Source: Collinsella sp. (GTDB lineage Bacteria > Actinomycetota > Coriobacteriia > Coriobacteriales > Coriobacteriaceae). Taken from it: a DNA stretch of 28,871 nucleotides. The position numbers and the translations under genes are program-made. Below the pieces are notes generated by a model, which worked only from the letters and a program-made list of their open reading frames with translations, ran no database searches and was not told where the DNA came from. The stretch lies in NCBI GenBank assembly GCA_014871665.1, contig WGSL01000023.1, forward strand, positions 1 to 28,871. Direction: 5' to 3'. Positions 6,855 to 15,208 of this stretch are shown in pieces (the stretch's first letter is position 1; the number at the start of each line of letters is the position of its first letter).

Positions 6855-8771
6855 ATGGTCGCATTCGATCGCAACCCGCAAGACTTCAAGTATCTGCGTC
6901 TGCTGTCGAGACAGTTCCCCACCGAACAATCCGCATTTACCGAAATTATCAACCTCTCGGCAATCCTCAACCTACCCAAGGGCACCGAGCATTTTATGAG
7001 CGACGTGCATGGTGAGTACGAAGCCTTTATGCACATCCTCAACAACTGCTCGGGCGTCGTGCGCGAACATGTCGACGAGATCTTTGGCGACACGCTCTCC
7101 TTTGACGAAAAGGGCGAGCTGTGTACGCTCATCTACTACCCGCGCGAGAAGATCGACCTGGTCCGCAGCCGGCGCGAGGACTCGCCAACCTGGTACAAGA
7201 CGATGCTTGACCAGCTCATCATGGTCGCCCGCTCGCTTTCGAGCCGCTACACGCGCTCCAAGGTGCGTAAGGCCATCCCGCGCGACTACGCCTACATCAT
7301 CGACGAGTTGTTGCACACGCACCCGGACGAGAACAACTATCGCGTGCGCTATCACGAGCGCATCGTGGAGTCCATCCTGGAGACCGCCAGCGCCGACGAC
7401 TTTATCGAGTCGCTCGCTTCGCTCATCAAGCGCCTGGCCGTCGACCACCTGCACCTGGTGGGCGATATCTTCGACCGCGGCGGCGGCGCGGCCAAGATTA
7501 TGGACCGCCTGCTCACCTACCATTCGCTCGACATCCAGTGGGGCAACCACGACCTGCTGTGGATGGGCGCTGCGGCCGGTGAGCCCGCCTGCATCGCCAC
7601 GGTATTGCGCAACAACCTACGCTACGACAACTACGAGATCCTGGAGAACGACTACGGCATCTCGCTGCGTGAGCTTGTCGCCTTTGCCGATGCCACCTAT
7701 ACCGCCGGTGAGTCCATCACCCCGCTGATCAAGGCCATCAACGTGCTGCTCTTTAAGCTCGAGGGCCAGATTATCCAGCGCCACCCCGAGTTCGATATGA
7801 CCAACCGCCTGTTACTCGACAAGATCGAACACGACACCGGCACGGTCACGCTCGCCGACGGCAGCGTGTGGCCGCTCACGACCAACGACTTCCCCACCGT
7901 CGACCCGGCGGACCCCTATACGCTCACGCCCCAGGAGCAACACATCATCGACAAGCTCGTGTCCGAGTTTGTCACCGCCGATCACCTGCATCGCCATATC
8001 GATTTCCTCTATTCCCACGGCTCGATGTACAAGGTCGCCAACGGCAACCTGCTCTTCCACGGCTGCGTTCCGCTCAACGAAGACGGCACCTTTAGCAGCA
8101 TGAACTGTCTGGGCACCTGGCACGCTGGCCGCGATTATCTCGATTTTTGCGACCACATCGCCCGCCGCGCCTGGCGCGTGGGCGACCGCGACGCTCTCGA
8201 CTGGATGTGGTACCTGTGGATTGGCTTTAACTCACCCGCCAGCGGACGCCTGGTGCGTACCTTTGAGCGCGCCTATATCGCCGATAAGAGCACCTGGGTC
8301 GAGCCGATGGATCCGTACTTTACGCTTACCAAGTCGCCCTCGGTCTGCGATGACATCATGCGCGAGTTTGGCGTCGCGCCCATGGCATGCTCGCCGACCG
8401 GCCACATCATCAACGGCCACACGCCCGTTAAAACTACCAAGGGCGAGCAGCCCATCCGCGCCGAGGGCAAGCTGCTGGTCATCGATGGCGGCTTCTGCCG
8501 CGCTTACCATCCCAAGACGGGCATCGCCGGCTATACGCTCATCTCGAGCTCGCGCGGCTGCCGCCTCAAGTCGCACCGGGCCTTTACGACGGTTGCCGAG
8601 GCACTCACGCGCAACGTGGACATCGAAAGCGAGACCAACCGTTTTGACCAAGCAGACCGTCGCCGCATGGTAAGCGACACCGATACTGGCGCCAAGATCC
8701 GCAGCCAAATCCAGGACCTGCGCCAGCTCCTCGATGCATATAGAAACGGTGCTATCGAGGAGCGCGCCTAG
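6855..8771 (+). CDS. fbp: Fructose-1,6-bisphosphatase class III
   Basis: A 638-residue class III FBPase, a metallophosphoesterase that hydrolyses fructose 1,6-bisphosphate to fructose 6-phosphate in gluconeogenesis. Metal-binding motifs are in order: SDVHGEYEAF (about residues 49-58), GDIFDRGG (about 203-210), GNHD (about 230-233) and INGHTPV (about 519-525). Length matches the Bacillus/Firmicutes-type enzyme (about 640-670). The ATG at 6855 is chosen because GGAAGGTG lies 4 nt upstream and the upstream 15 codons would run through the dyad. A strong hairpin and the two gtrA genes follow in the same direction. The perfect dyad upstream suggests specific transcriptional control. Confidence 0.95.
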   Translation: MVAFDRNPQDFKYLRLLSRQFPTEQSAFTEIINLSAILNLPKGTEHFMSDVHGEYEAFMHILNNCSGVVREHVDEIFGDTLSFDEKGELCTLIYYPREKIDLVRSRREDSPTWYKTMLDQLIMVARSLSSRYTRSKVRKAIPRDYAYIIDELLHTHPDENNYRVRYHERIVESILETASADDFIESLASLIKRLAVDHLHLVGDIFDRGGGAAKIMDRLLTYHSLDIQWGNHDLLWMGAAAGEPACIATVLRNNLRYDNYEILENDYGISLRELVAFADATYTAGESITPLIKAINVLLFKLEGQIIQRHPEFDMTNRLLLDKIEHDTGTVTLADGSVWPLTTNDFPTVDPADPYTLTPQEQHIIDKLVSEFVTADHLHRHIDFLYSHGSMYKVANGNLLFHGCVPLNEDGTFSSMNCLGTWHAGRDYLDFCDHIARRAWRVGDRDALDWMWYLWIGFNSPASGRLVRTFERAYIADKSTWVEPMDPYFTLTKSPSVCDDIMREFGVAPMACSPTGHIINGHTPVKTTKGEQPIRAEGKLLVIDGGFCRAYHPKTGIAGYTLISSSRGCRLKSHRAFTTVAEALTRNVDIESETNRFDQADRRRMVSDTDTGAKIRSQIQDLRQLLDAYRNGAIEERA

Positions 8772-8777
8772 CACCAC

Positions 8778-8820
8778 CCGCGGGGATTGGCTAAACTTGC
8801 TGAGTTTGTCATCCCCGCGG
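8778..8820 (+). promoter_or_regulatory. Long stable hairpin between fbp and gtrA
   Basis: CCGCGGGGAT (8778-8787) and ATCCCCGCGG (8811-8820) form a perfect 10-bp stem. Inside it GGC/GTC and AAACT/AGTTT extend pairing to 18 bp with two single-T bulges (8788, 8792) and a 5-nt loop TGCTG. It begins 6 nt after the fbp stop. No T-run follows on either strand, so it is not a standard terminator. It could stabilise the fbp 3' end, attenuate gtrA translation, or be a processing site. It also covers the TTG at 8787, arguing against that as a start. Confidence 0.6.
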
Positions 8821-8849
8821 CGCTTCGGCGCCAGCTTAAGGCAGGTACC

Positions 8850-9245
8850 ATGCAAAAGCTCCTTGCGCAGATCATGAAATTTGGCGTCGTCGGTGTCATT
8901 GCCACGGTTATCGACTTTGGCATTATGAATCTGCTCCACTACGGTCTGGGCCTCAACATCCTAATCGCCAACACCAGCGGCTTTATCATCTCACTCATCT
9001 TTAACTACCTCGCAAGCATGAAGTACGTGTTTGCGCACAAGGAAGGCATGAGCCGCCGCCGCGAGTTCATCATCTTTGTCGTGCTGTCCGTAATCGGCTT
9101 GGCACTCAACGACGGTATCGTGCTGACACTCAACGCCGGCCTGGGACTCGAGGCCAATATCGCCAAGATCTGCGCCACCGCGCTTGTCATGGTCTACAAC
9201 TTTGTGACCCGAAAAATCTTCCTGGAGGGCGACGAGACCAAGTAA
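8850..9245 (+). CDS. GtrA-family four-TM membrane protein (copy 1)
   Basis: A 131-residue GtrA-family protein, a four-helix membrane protein usually involved in moving or flipping polyprenyl-linked sugars for surface glycan synthesis. FGVVGVIATVIDFGIMNLL, the FNYLASMKYVF block after helix 2 and the terminal NFVTRKIFLE are hallmarks. The ATG at 8850 is preferred to a TTG at 8787, because the family starts close to the KFGVVG helix and the TTG lies in the strong hairpin. An AAGGCAGG ribosome site is only moderate. It has a close paralogue 220 bp downstream. No glycosyltransferase is adjacent in this window, so the substrate is unknown. Confidence 0.88.
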   Translation: MQKLLAQIMKFGVVGVIATVIDFGIMNLLHYGLGLNILIANTSGFIISLIFNYLASMKYVFAHKEGMSRRREFIIFVVLSVIGLALNDGIVLTLNAGLGLEANIAKICATALVMVYNFVTRKIFLEGDETK

Positions 9246-9464
9246 CTCGCAACCTTACAGCTTTACGATGCCCACGGATGACGCGCGTCGAGCGCTGCGT
9301 TGTTCGTGGGCTTTGCTCGTTTACGGGAAGATTTGCAACGTTTGCGGATTACCTCTTGAATATTTGGCGAGTTCGTATAGTTCTTTCCAAAGACCTTACG
9401 TTTCCCATGCAAAAGCTCTAAAGTAACTCGTTGCTCGATTCATCAACGCATTGGATGTGATTAC
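9246..9464 (+). other. Spacer between the two gtrA genes, with a hairpin
   Basis: GCCCACG (9270-9276) and CGTGGGC (9305-9311) form a 7-bp stem with partial pairing inside, followed by TTTGCTCGTTT: a possible weak terminator or attenuator. Farther on a TATAGT could serve as a -10 box for the second gtrA. No coding potential is seen. Confidence 0.4.
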
Positions 9465-9872
9465 GTGCGCAAGGCGCTGGCACAACCTCATACCAAGCAG
9501 TTCCTCAAGTTCGCTGTCGTGGGTCTTATCTCCTTTGGCATCGACTGGGGCATGCTTATTGCGCTCGTCGAGCTGTTCCACCTCGACTTTTTGATGAGCA
9601 CCACGGTCTCGTTTACCACGTCCGTCGTGGTCAACTACTGGCTCAGCATGAAGTACGTGTTCGACCATCGCGAAGGCATGAGCCGCAAGCGCGAGTTCAC
9701 GATCTTCACCATCCTGTCGGTGATCGGTCTGGGCCTCAACGACCTGTACATGTTTGTGGGTGTCACGTTTTTGAGCATCGGCTACCAAGCCATGAAGGCC
9801 ATCGCCACGTTCTTGGTCACCTGGTACAACTACTTCAGCCGCCGCTTCTTCCTCGAGGGCGCACGGTCGTAG
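9465..9872 (+). CDS. GtrA-family four-TM membrane protein (copy 2)
   Basis: A 135-residue paralogue of the preceding gene. It shares KFAVVGLISFGIDWGML, NYWLSMKYVFDHREGMSRKR, EFTIFTILSVIGLGLNDL and a terminal YFSRRFFLEG, so the pair clearly comes from a duplication, although the second helix and loop differ. The start is a GTG at 9465; no better ATG is in frame and the ribosome site is poor (GGATGTGA). A strong terminator follows the stop. Two non-identical GtrA copies may form a heteromer or handle different lipid-linked sugars; that is speculation. Confidence 0.87.
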   Translation: MRKALAQPHTKQFLKFAVVGLISFGIDWGMLIALVELFHLDFLMSTTVSFTTSVVVNYWLSMKYVFDHREGMSRKREFTIFTILSVIGLGLNDLYMFVGVTFLSIGYQAMKAIATFLVTWYNYFSRRFFLEGARS

Positions 9873-9898
9873 TCGATTCACTATTTGCTTGAATGTAT

Positions 9899-9935
9899 AA
9901 CCGGTTGGAATTCCCGTTCCAACCGGTTTTTTTAT
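9899..9935 (+). terminator. Strong intrinsic terminator after gtrA copy 2
   Basis: AACCGGTTGGAA and TTCCAACCGGTT form a perfect 12-bp stem around TTCCCG, followed by seven T residues. Confidence 0.95.
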
Positions 9936-9972
9936 TTGCCGAGAGACCCAGCGACCCAGTCCTCTGTGCATG

Positions 9973-10014
9973 AAAAACGGGCGGCTCGGATGTTTGTCCG
10001 AACCGCCCGTTTTT
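9973..10014. terminator. Bidirectional intrinsic terminator
   Basis: AAAAACGGGCGG pairs with CCGCCCGTTTTT, extended inward by TCGGA/TCCGA after one mismatch, around TGTTTG. A-run and T-run flank the stem, so it works both ways. It ends the minus-strand DUF4430 operon and backs up the gtrA terminator. Confidence 0.9.
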
Positions 10015-10033
10015 ATGCGATATGTCGAGGCCC

Positions 10034-10936
10034 CTAGCCTGTCACGTAATACCAGACCACGTTGTCGCCGTTTGAGAGAACGTAGTTGCTGCAGGCCGTC
10101 ATGGGCGTTGTGCCGTTGACGGAGTACATCCAGCCGCTCGTGCCGCCGTGCTGTTTCTCGGCCAAACCACCAATCGCGGAAACATACGTGCCGTACGACG
10201 AGCCGTGTGCGTTGACAGAAAGGCCCAGCGCGCACAGGGCATCGTAGACGGTAGCACCTTCGTTAAAGGTAAAGGTGCCGCCAGAAGACACAGGATTGCC
10301 CACAGCGCTCGATGTGACCGAAACCGTCACCGTTACGTAGTTGGACTCCTGCGAGCCGCCCTGGCCACCCGAGGAAGCGCTTCCGCCATTAGAGGATGAG
10401 GCTCCATCAGACGACTGACCGCCGCCCGAAGAAGCACCGCCAGACGCATTGGAAGTATCGCCGGCTCCCGTATTCTGGTCAGCGGATTTAGCTCCAGTCT
10501 TCTTGCTATCCTGACCATCGGACTTCTTGCTATCCGAGCTTTTATCCGATTTCTTGTGCGAAGACTCGGAATCGTCCTTGGCATCATTCGAACCCTTGGG
10601 CTCGTCTTTTGCATTATCCGAAGATTTGGAGCCCTCGGAACTGGCCTCGCCCGAAGTCGTAGTCGAGCCAGACGCCTTGGTGTCCTTGGTGACGACGCTC
10701 TCCCCCGTCACGGTCTGAATGATCCAGTCGATGGACCAGGCACCGCTTGTGGAAGGATGGACGAAACCCAGCGAGACGACGATCAGAATGGTGCATGCGG
10801 CAGTCAGAACGCCAAGGAGCGCCTTGTGACGAGAGGCGGACGCCGCCGAAGCGGCGCCCTTTTGCTTTGGATCATCGAGCTGGATAAACGAGGAGTCGGG
10901 CTGTTGCCCGCTGGTCTCCTTGGGCTTATCGGGCAT
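10034..10936 (-). CDS. Membrane-tethered single-DUF4430 protein (putative cobalamin-binding partner)
   Basis: A 300-residue protein. A short cytoplasmic N-terminus is followed by one helix (about 39-58, ALLGVLTAACTILIVVSLGF), then a long Ser/Lys/Asp/Gly-rich linker (about 85-210), and a C-terminal DUF4430 domain (about 212-300) with GATVYDALCALGL and the signature GGTSGWMYSVNG, TPMTACSNYVLSNGD. DUF4430 resembles the C-terminal domain of transcobalamin/intrinsic factor. The gene overlaps the stop of the upstream surface protein by 11 bp, and AAGGGTGA within that gene's last codons serves as ribosome site, so translation is probably coupled. This start is preferred over a GTG three codons upstream, which sits on the ribosome site. 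It is likely under the same B12 riboswitch and may pass ligand from the large protein to a membrane importer; that role is inferred. Confidence 0.8.
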   Translation of the reverse strand: MPDKPKETSGQQPDSSFIQLDDPKQKGAASAASASRHKALLGVLTAACTILIVVSLGFVHPSTSGAWSIDWIIQTVTGESVVTKDTKASGSTTTSGEASSEGSKSSDNAKDEPKGSNDAKDDSESSHKKSDKSSDSKKSDGQDSKKTGAKSADQNTGAGDTSNASGGASSGGGQSSDGASSSNGGSASSGGQGGSQESNYVTVTVSVTSSAVGNPVSSGGTFTFNEGATVYDALCALGLSVNAHGSSYGTYVSAIGGLAEKQHGGTSGWMYSVNGTTPMTACSNYVLSNGDNVVWYYVTG

Positions 10937-13900
10937 TACCGTCACCCTTACCGCGCTTGGTCAGCACGAAGACGGCGATGAGCGCGAGGCCAATCACGCC
11001 GGCGGCGATGCCAACGATGGCGAGCGGATTGGTGCCAGTCTCCTGCTCGGAAGCACTAGAGGACTTCTTAGCAGTGGTCGTGGAAACAGCACCCGTATCG
11101 GACTTGGAATCGGACTTCTTGTCGGACTTCTTGTCGGACTTGCCGTCCTTCCTGTCAGACTTCCTGTCAGACTTCTTGTCAGACTTCTTCTCGTCCTTCT
11201 TATCGGACTTATCGGAGTCCTTCTTGTCGGACTTGTTGTCCCTGGTCTCGGTCTTGGTCGACACCGTCGTCTTGGTCACCGGCTTCTGGCCCGGGGCAAT
11301 AGCGCCGCCCTTCGAGCCGGAGCCAGAACCAGCGCCAGCGCCAGTGCCGGAACCAGTACCGGTACTAGAACCGCCGCCGCCATTCGAACCAACGCCGCCA
11401 TTGCCGCCATTGGAGCCTGAACCGCCATTACCGCCAGGGTTAACGGCATTCTTGGTCCACTTGGCATACAACGTCAGGTCGGCCGTCACCGGCGTACTGA
11501 AGTCATACGCCTGCGTGCAAGCCTCATCGGTATACCAACCGCCGAAAGTGTAGCCATCGCGCGTCGGATCGACCGGCTTGACCAGCTTGCCATCGGCCGT
11601 AGCAACAAACTTAGTGTCGCAAGCAGACCCGCCGTTGGAGTTAAAGGCAACCGTCCAAGACTCGACAGCTCCAAGTTTAAACAGCGTGCCCGAATCATTA
11701 ATGTAGTAGAGATTGCCAGATGCATCGGCAATGACCGGAGAGTCACAGTACTGGTAATGGCCAGCCGCATCATAAATCTGCGTCGCCTCTGCATCACCGA
11801 GCGTATAGCGATACACGCCACCACCAGCAGAGTAGTTGACGTAATCCTTGCTATCCGCGCCGTTAACGGTGAAGTACACATAGGTCTTGCCGCCCTGAAC
11901 ACTCACCAGCGGAGTAGCAGCAATACCGTTGAGGCCAGCCGGCAGCGCCTTGCCGTCGGCAGCAGCGACCATCGTGGTCTTACCCGTCTTCAGGTTATAG
12001 AGAACCAGAGCAGAGCCCGTAGCCGTCTGTCCGCCGACAATCAGATTGTCACCAGACACCGCAGGGGCGCTCAGATTATTCGTAAGGCCCAGATCAACCG
12101 TCTTCTGTTCACTCAGCACGCCCTTCGCCGAAAGCGAAATCACATGGAGCTTTCCGTCGTGCGTCATCTGATAGAAGGTCGAACCATTGGACGGATCGGC
12201 AATGCAATCGGCATTTGCGACAGCGCCGAGCTTCATGGTCGAAACGACATCGCCCGTCGTCTTATCAATGCACTTAAGCGTACCCGCGCTCGTAGGAACG
12301 ATGGCATACTTATCCGTCAAAGCCGCACCAGTCCAGTAATAGCCCTCGGCAGGGTCGATGTTCTGCCAAGAAACTTCGCCCGTGGCAATCTTAATGCGCG
12401 CAAAGGAGCCGTTGCCGTAGGTCGCGTTGTAATTCTCGTCATACGAAATATCGACCGAGCCTACATAGACGTACTCGCCGTCCGAAACGACGGTGCAGGA
12501 GCTCTGCGTCAAGTCCGTCAAACCAGGCGTCAGCCACTTGCAGATCAGCTTGTCTGCAGTAATCGCCTGGACCGCACCGCCGTTGAGCGGAACGATGATA
12601 AGGCCATTGGTATAGATCGGACGAGAGGTATAGCTCACCTTGGAGGCAAGCGGCGCAGAGGCAACCTTTTTGCCCGTGGACGAATCGATCTTGATGAGCT
12701 CGTTCTCGGTCGCGATGTACACAAAGCCGTTAGCGATGACAGGCTCGCTGCAGTTGGCATACTGCTGACCAGACTCGGCCTTCCAATCGAAGGCCCACTT
12801 AAGACCGGCGGCCTGCGCAGGCGTCTTGGCATCCGTTACGGTCGAACCGTTGCCACTGTTGCCGTAGCCGGCCCACTCGGCATCCCAATCAGGAGTCGTC
12901 GCGCTCGGGTCCACGACAATCTTGTCGGGATCGGGCATGGCCGAATCGTCGGTGGTATAGGCAAGCGTAACCTTATCGCCGCTCTTGAGCGTAATCTGAT
13001 TGGCGCAGAGTAAGGAGGGCTCTCCGTTGATATACAGGTGCCAATATTTATTGGTCGCAGCATCCCAGGCATACGGCTTGTGATCGAACGGCGAGTTGAT
13101 GGAATTGAGGAACCAGTACTCACCACTCTGGGAGCCGTTGTACGTAACGCCCTTGGCCTTCAGGACCGTCTCAATAAGGTTCTGAGCCGTAGAGCCCTCG
13201 GGCAGGGAAACATTGCTTGCCGAGCCCCAGCGAGTATTGTTGCCGTTGACATCGGGACCGATAACATCGACAGACCCAAGAACCTGGCCAGGAAGGGCAT
13301 CGGCGTCAGCACCATACATAAAGGTGACGGCATCGCCCTCTTGGAGCTCATAGGCACCGGCGCCAACGTCGGCGAACTTGCCATTTACATAGAAGCGCCA
13401 ATAGCTATTAGTCGCAGCATCCCAGCCATAGGACTTACTATCGAACGGCGAAGTAATGCCGTTGAGGAACCAGCCCCAAGACGATTCGCCAGCATCGAGA
13501 GTAAGACCGGTCTGCTCAAGGAGATCCTTGGCAGTAGAGCCCGCCTTGAGACTCGTCTGGCCCGTCGAAGCCCAAACCTGCTGCTTGCCGTCCTTGTCCT
13601 TACCAAGGACCTGAACGGAAGCATGGACGGAATCGGACGGCAACTTATCGCCCCAGCCACCGTAGAACCACGTAACGGTATCGCCAGCATGAATGGTGAC
13701 ATTGTCTGCCGTGTAGTCGCTCGACTTGCCGTTGATGAACAGCTGCCAATAGGTCGAATAATCTTGGGGCGTACCCAGCTCAACACCGTTGTACTTAAGG
13801 CTCAGAATGAAGGAGCCAGCAGCAACGGCGTCGATGTCATTCGCCTCAAGCGCGACCTTCGTAAGGTCAAGTGCGCTCGAACCGGACGTCACCACATACT

Positions 13901-14777
13901 GCGCGTTATCGACCCAAGTCTGAGTCTTGCCCTGGGCATCGCGACCAATGACGGTCACATTTGCGGCAACCTGGTCCTTAACGACAGGGGACGCGCTACC
14001 AGCCGTATAGGCAAACTCAACCTTCTGCCCCTGGGTGAGCTTAACGCTGCTCGCGCCAACCGAGGAAGACGCACCGTCGACGAACAGCTGCCAGAAGGCA
14101 TAAGTCGTCGGATCGAAGGCAAGCGTACGGCCATCGCTCGGGGATGTGATGCTTTTGAGGTAGAAACCGTATGCCGTGTTCGGATCGTAGTCTGCCTTGA
14201 AGCCCGTCTTCTGCTGCAGCTTAACGAAGGCATCCGCAGCCGTCGCGCCCTCGTCGAGCTTGAGCTGCGTGGGTGCCACCCAGGTCTGAGCCTTGCCGTC
14301 GGCATCGGTGCCGATAATCGAGAACGAGACCTCGACTTGCTTCTTGGCGACATCGCCGGTTTCTGTCGGGTTCTCTGTCTGAACGGCAGCCGCGGCGGCA
14401 GATCCTGCTTGGCCAGCGGATGCCGCTGAAGACTGCTCGCTCGCGGCAGGGCTCTCCCCCGTCGCCGAGCCTTCGTCGCCAGTTGCTGCCTTTGATGCGG
14501 CGGCACTAGCTGCAGGCGCGCTCCCAGAATCCGAAACCTCGGCGCCGCTCTGCTCAGCGGCACCGCCCGCAAGCGCTGCGTCCTCGCCCGGCGTCGTAGC
14601 CTGAGCCACAGCCTCGGCAATGCCCTCGGCGCCCTCGGCCCACAGCTGAGCCGGCGTGGTGCTGAAGGCCATCGCGAAGGCCAGGAATGCCACCAGGCAG
14701 CGCTTTGCCACGCCGCGCGCGATTACGCCACGGCGACGAAGCGAGGCACGCTGGCACTCGTCCTCAAACATATCCAT
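10926..14777 (-). CDS. Large anchored surface protein: 4x DUF4430, beta-propeller, Listeria/Bacteroides repeat
   Basis: A 1283-residue exported protein. A long basic signal peptide ends near AQLWA (residues 43-47), followed by an Ala/Ser-rich spacer to about 145. Four tandem DUF4430 domains follow (about 147-262, 270-380, 382-497, 500-612); the third and fourth each carry a SPFD...DAATNxYW block. About 640-1040 read as a PQQ/quinoprotein-type beta-propeller (repeated ANGFVYIATENELIKIDSST-like blades). A Listeria/Bacteroides repeat (about 1041-1108, ending GGWYTDEACTQAYD...LYAKW) precedes a Gly-rich linker, a Lys-Ser-Asp tandem repeat and a C-terminal helix (1252-1274) with a basic tail. ETG precedes that helix, so anchoring may be by sortase or by the helix. 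AGGAG lies 4 nt before the ATG at 14777. A cobalamin riboswitch precedes the gene. Likely role: binding cobalamin at the surface. Confidence 0.85.
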   Translation of the reverse strand: MDMFEDECQRASLRRRGVIARGVAKRCLVAFLAFAMAFSTTPAQLWAEGAEGIAEAVAQATTPGEDAALAGGAAEQSGAEVSDSGSAPAASAAASKAATGDEGSATGESPAASEQSSAASAGQAGSAAAAAVQTENPTETGDVAKKQVEVSFSIIGTDADGKAQTWVAPTQLKLDEGATAADAFVKLQQKTGFKADYDPNTAYGFYLKSITSPSDGRTLAFDPTTYAFWQLFVDGASSSVGASSVKLTQGQKVEFAYTAGSASPVVKDQVAANVTVIGRDAQGKTQTWVDNAQYVVTSGSSALDLTKVALEANDIDAVAAGSFILSLKYNGVELGTPQDYSTYWQLFINGKSSDYTADNVTIHAGDTVTWFYGGWGDKLPSDSVHASVQVLGKDKDGKQQVWASTGQTSLKAGSTAKDLLEQTGLTLDAGESSWGWFLNGITSPFDSKSYGWDAATNSYWRFYVNGKFADVGAGAYELQEGDAVTFMYGADADALPGQVLGSVDVIGPDVNGNNTRWGSASNVSLPEGSTAQNLIETVLKAKGVTYNGSQSGEYWFLNSINSPFDHKPYAWDAATNKYWHLYINGEPSLLCANQITLKSGDKVTLAYTTDDSAMPDPDKIVVDPSATTPDWDAEWAGYGNSGNGSTVTDAKTPAQAAGLKWAFDWKAESGQQYANCSEPVIANGFVYIATENELIKIDSSTGKKVASAPLASKVSYTSRPIYTNGLIIVPLNGGAVQAITADKLICKWLTPGLTDLTQSSCTVVSDGEYVYVGSVDISYDENYNATYGNGSFARIKIATGEVSWQNIDPAEGYYWTGAALTDKYAIVPTSAGTLKCIDKTTGDVVSTMKLGAVANADCIADPSNGSTFYQMTHDGKLHVISLSAKGVLSEQKTVDLGLTNNLSAPAVSGDNLIVGGQTATGSALVLYNLKTGKTTMVAAADGKALPAGLNGIAATPLVSVQGGKTYVYFTVNGADSKDYVNYSAGGGVYRYTLGDAEATQIYDAAGHYQYCDSPVIADASGNLYYINDSGTLFKLGAVESWTVAFNSNGGSACDTKFVATADGKLVKPVDPTRDGYTFGGWYTDEACTQAYDFSTPVTADLTLYAKWTKNAVNPGGNGGSGSNGGNGGVGSNGGGGSSTGTGSGTGAGAGSGSGSKGGAIAPGQKPVTKTTVSTKTETRDNKSDKKDSDKSDKKDEKKSDKKSDRKSDRKDGKSDKKSDKKSDSKSDTGAVSTTTAKKSSSASEQETGTNPLAIVGIAAGVIGLALIAVFVLTKRGKGDGNAR
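11094..11240 (-). repeat. Lys-Ser-Asp tandem repeat in the surface-protein stalk
   Basis: About 49 codons made mostly of KSDK/KSDR/KKDS units (roughly 12-nt period), e.g. several copies of GACTTCTTGTCG or variants on the plus strand. It forms a charged wall-spanning stalk and could vary in length by slippage. A similar KSD-rich linker occurs in the neighbouring single-DUF4430 protein. Confidence 0.8.
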
Positions 14778-14920
14778 TTGTCTCCTATTGTCTGTACTTG
14801 GAGCGTTGCCTTGAAGCTGCCCCACGTCATCGCGCATGTTGCGCCCGAGTTCCCCCATCGGGGTCCCCCTTCCCTCCAGAGCCCTATGCACACCGGCGGC
14901 ATACGCCGCAGCCGCATGCA
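14778..14920 (-). other. Leader between riboswitch and start codon (expression platform)
   Basis: This stretch holds a GCGGC-GTAT-GCCGC hairpin, a G-rich tract and a GCGC-AACAT-GCGC mini-hairpin, then ATAGGAGA as ribosome site before the ATG. No U-tract terminator was found. The frame stays open upstream to 14921, but this is leader RNA rather than protein. Confidence 0.5.
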
Positions 14921-15093
14921 AGATGGGAGGCGATCCGACTTAACCTTAACGGCTCAGGCGCGCCGTCCGATCTGCGACGCGAACATCCCGAGCCAAGAGG
15001 AATTACGGTTACTGGTACAGCCGGGGACTTGCACCCCGATTCCCCCAAACGCGCAGGAAAACCGCGCATTCGTGCGTCTCCGCACCACCATCT
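14921..15093 (-). promoter_or_regulatory. Cobalamin (B12) riboswitch aptamer
   Basis: On the minus strand the leader of the DUF4430 surface gene shows the conserved parts of a cobalamin riboswitch. AGATGG (15088-15093) pairs with CCATCT (14921-14926) as closing stem P1. GGGGGAATC leads into the core GGTGCAAGTCC (15025-15035), then TGTACCAGTAACCGT (15005-15019). The B12-box-like AGTCGGATCGCCTCCC (14925-14940) is at the 3' side. Length is about 173 nt. The 143 nt between aptamer and ATG contain small hairpins but no T-run, so control is more likely at translation than by termination; this is inferred. A TTGACG just upstream is a possible -35 element. Confidence 0.87.
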
Positions 15094-15129
15094 AGGCCAT
15101 CGATTAAAACCGTCAATATGCTATCACGC

Positions 15130-15157
15130 AAAAGGGCCTCGCACGCAGGCGAAGCCC
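15130..15157 (-). terminator. Intrinsic terminator of the AarF/phasin operon
   Basis: On the minus strand GGGCTTCGC pairs with GCGAGGCCC (one G-U) around CTGCGT, followed by TTTT. It lies 51 bp after the stop of the kinase gene and separates it from the riboswitch leader. Confidence 0.8.
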
Positions 15158-15208
15158 AAGGTAAAAGCTATTGTTTGCGAAAGGAAAATGCGGTGACGGT
15201 CGCAGCCT

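Noticed and set aside
11757..14429. Two long plus-strand open frames opposite the DUF4430 surface protein
   Set aside because: They are antisense to a gene with clear domains, a signal peptide, a ribosome site and a riboswitch; their products look like Arg/Ile-rich nonsense.
14778..14921. N-terminal extension of the surface protein by 48 codons
   Set aside because: The extension lies in the riboswitch leader and would place a hydrophilic stretch ahead of the signal peptide; AGGAG supports the ATG at 14777.
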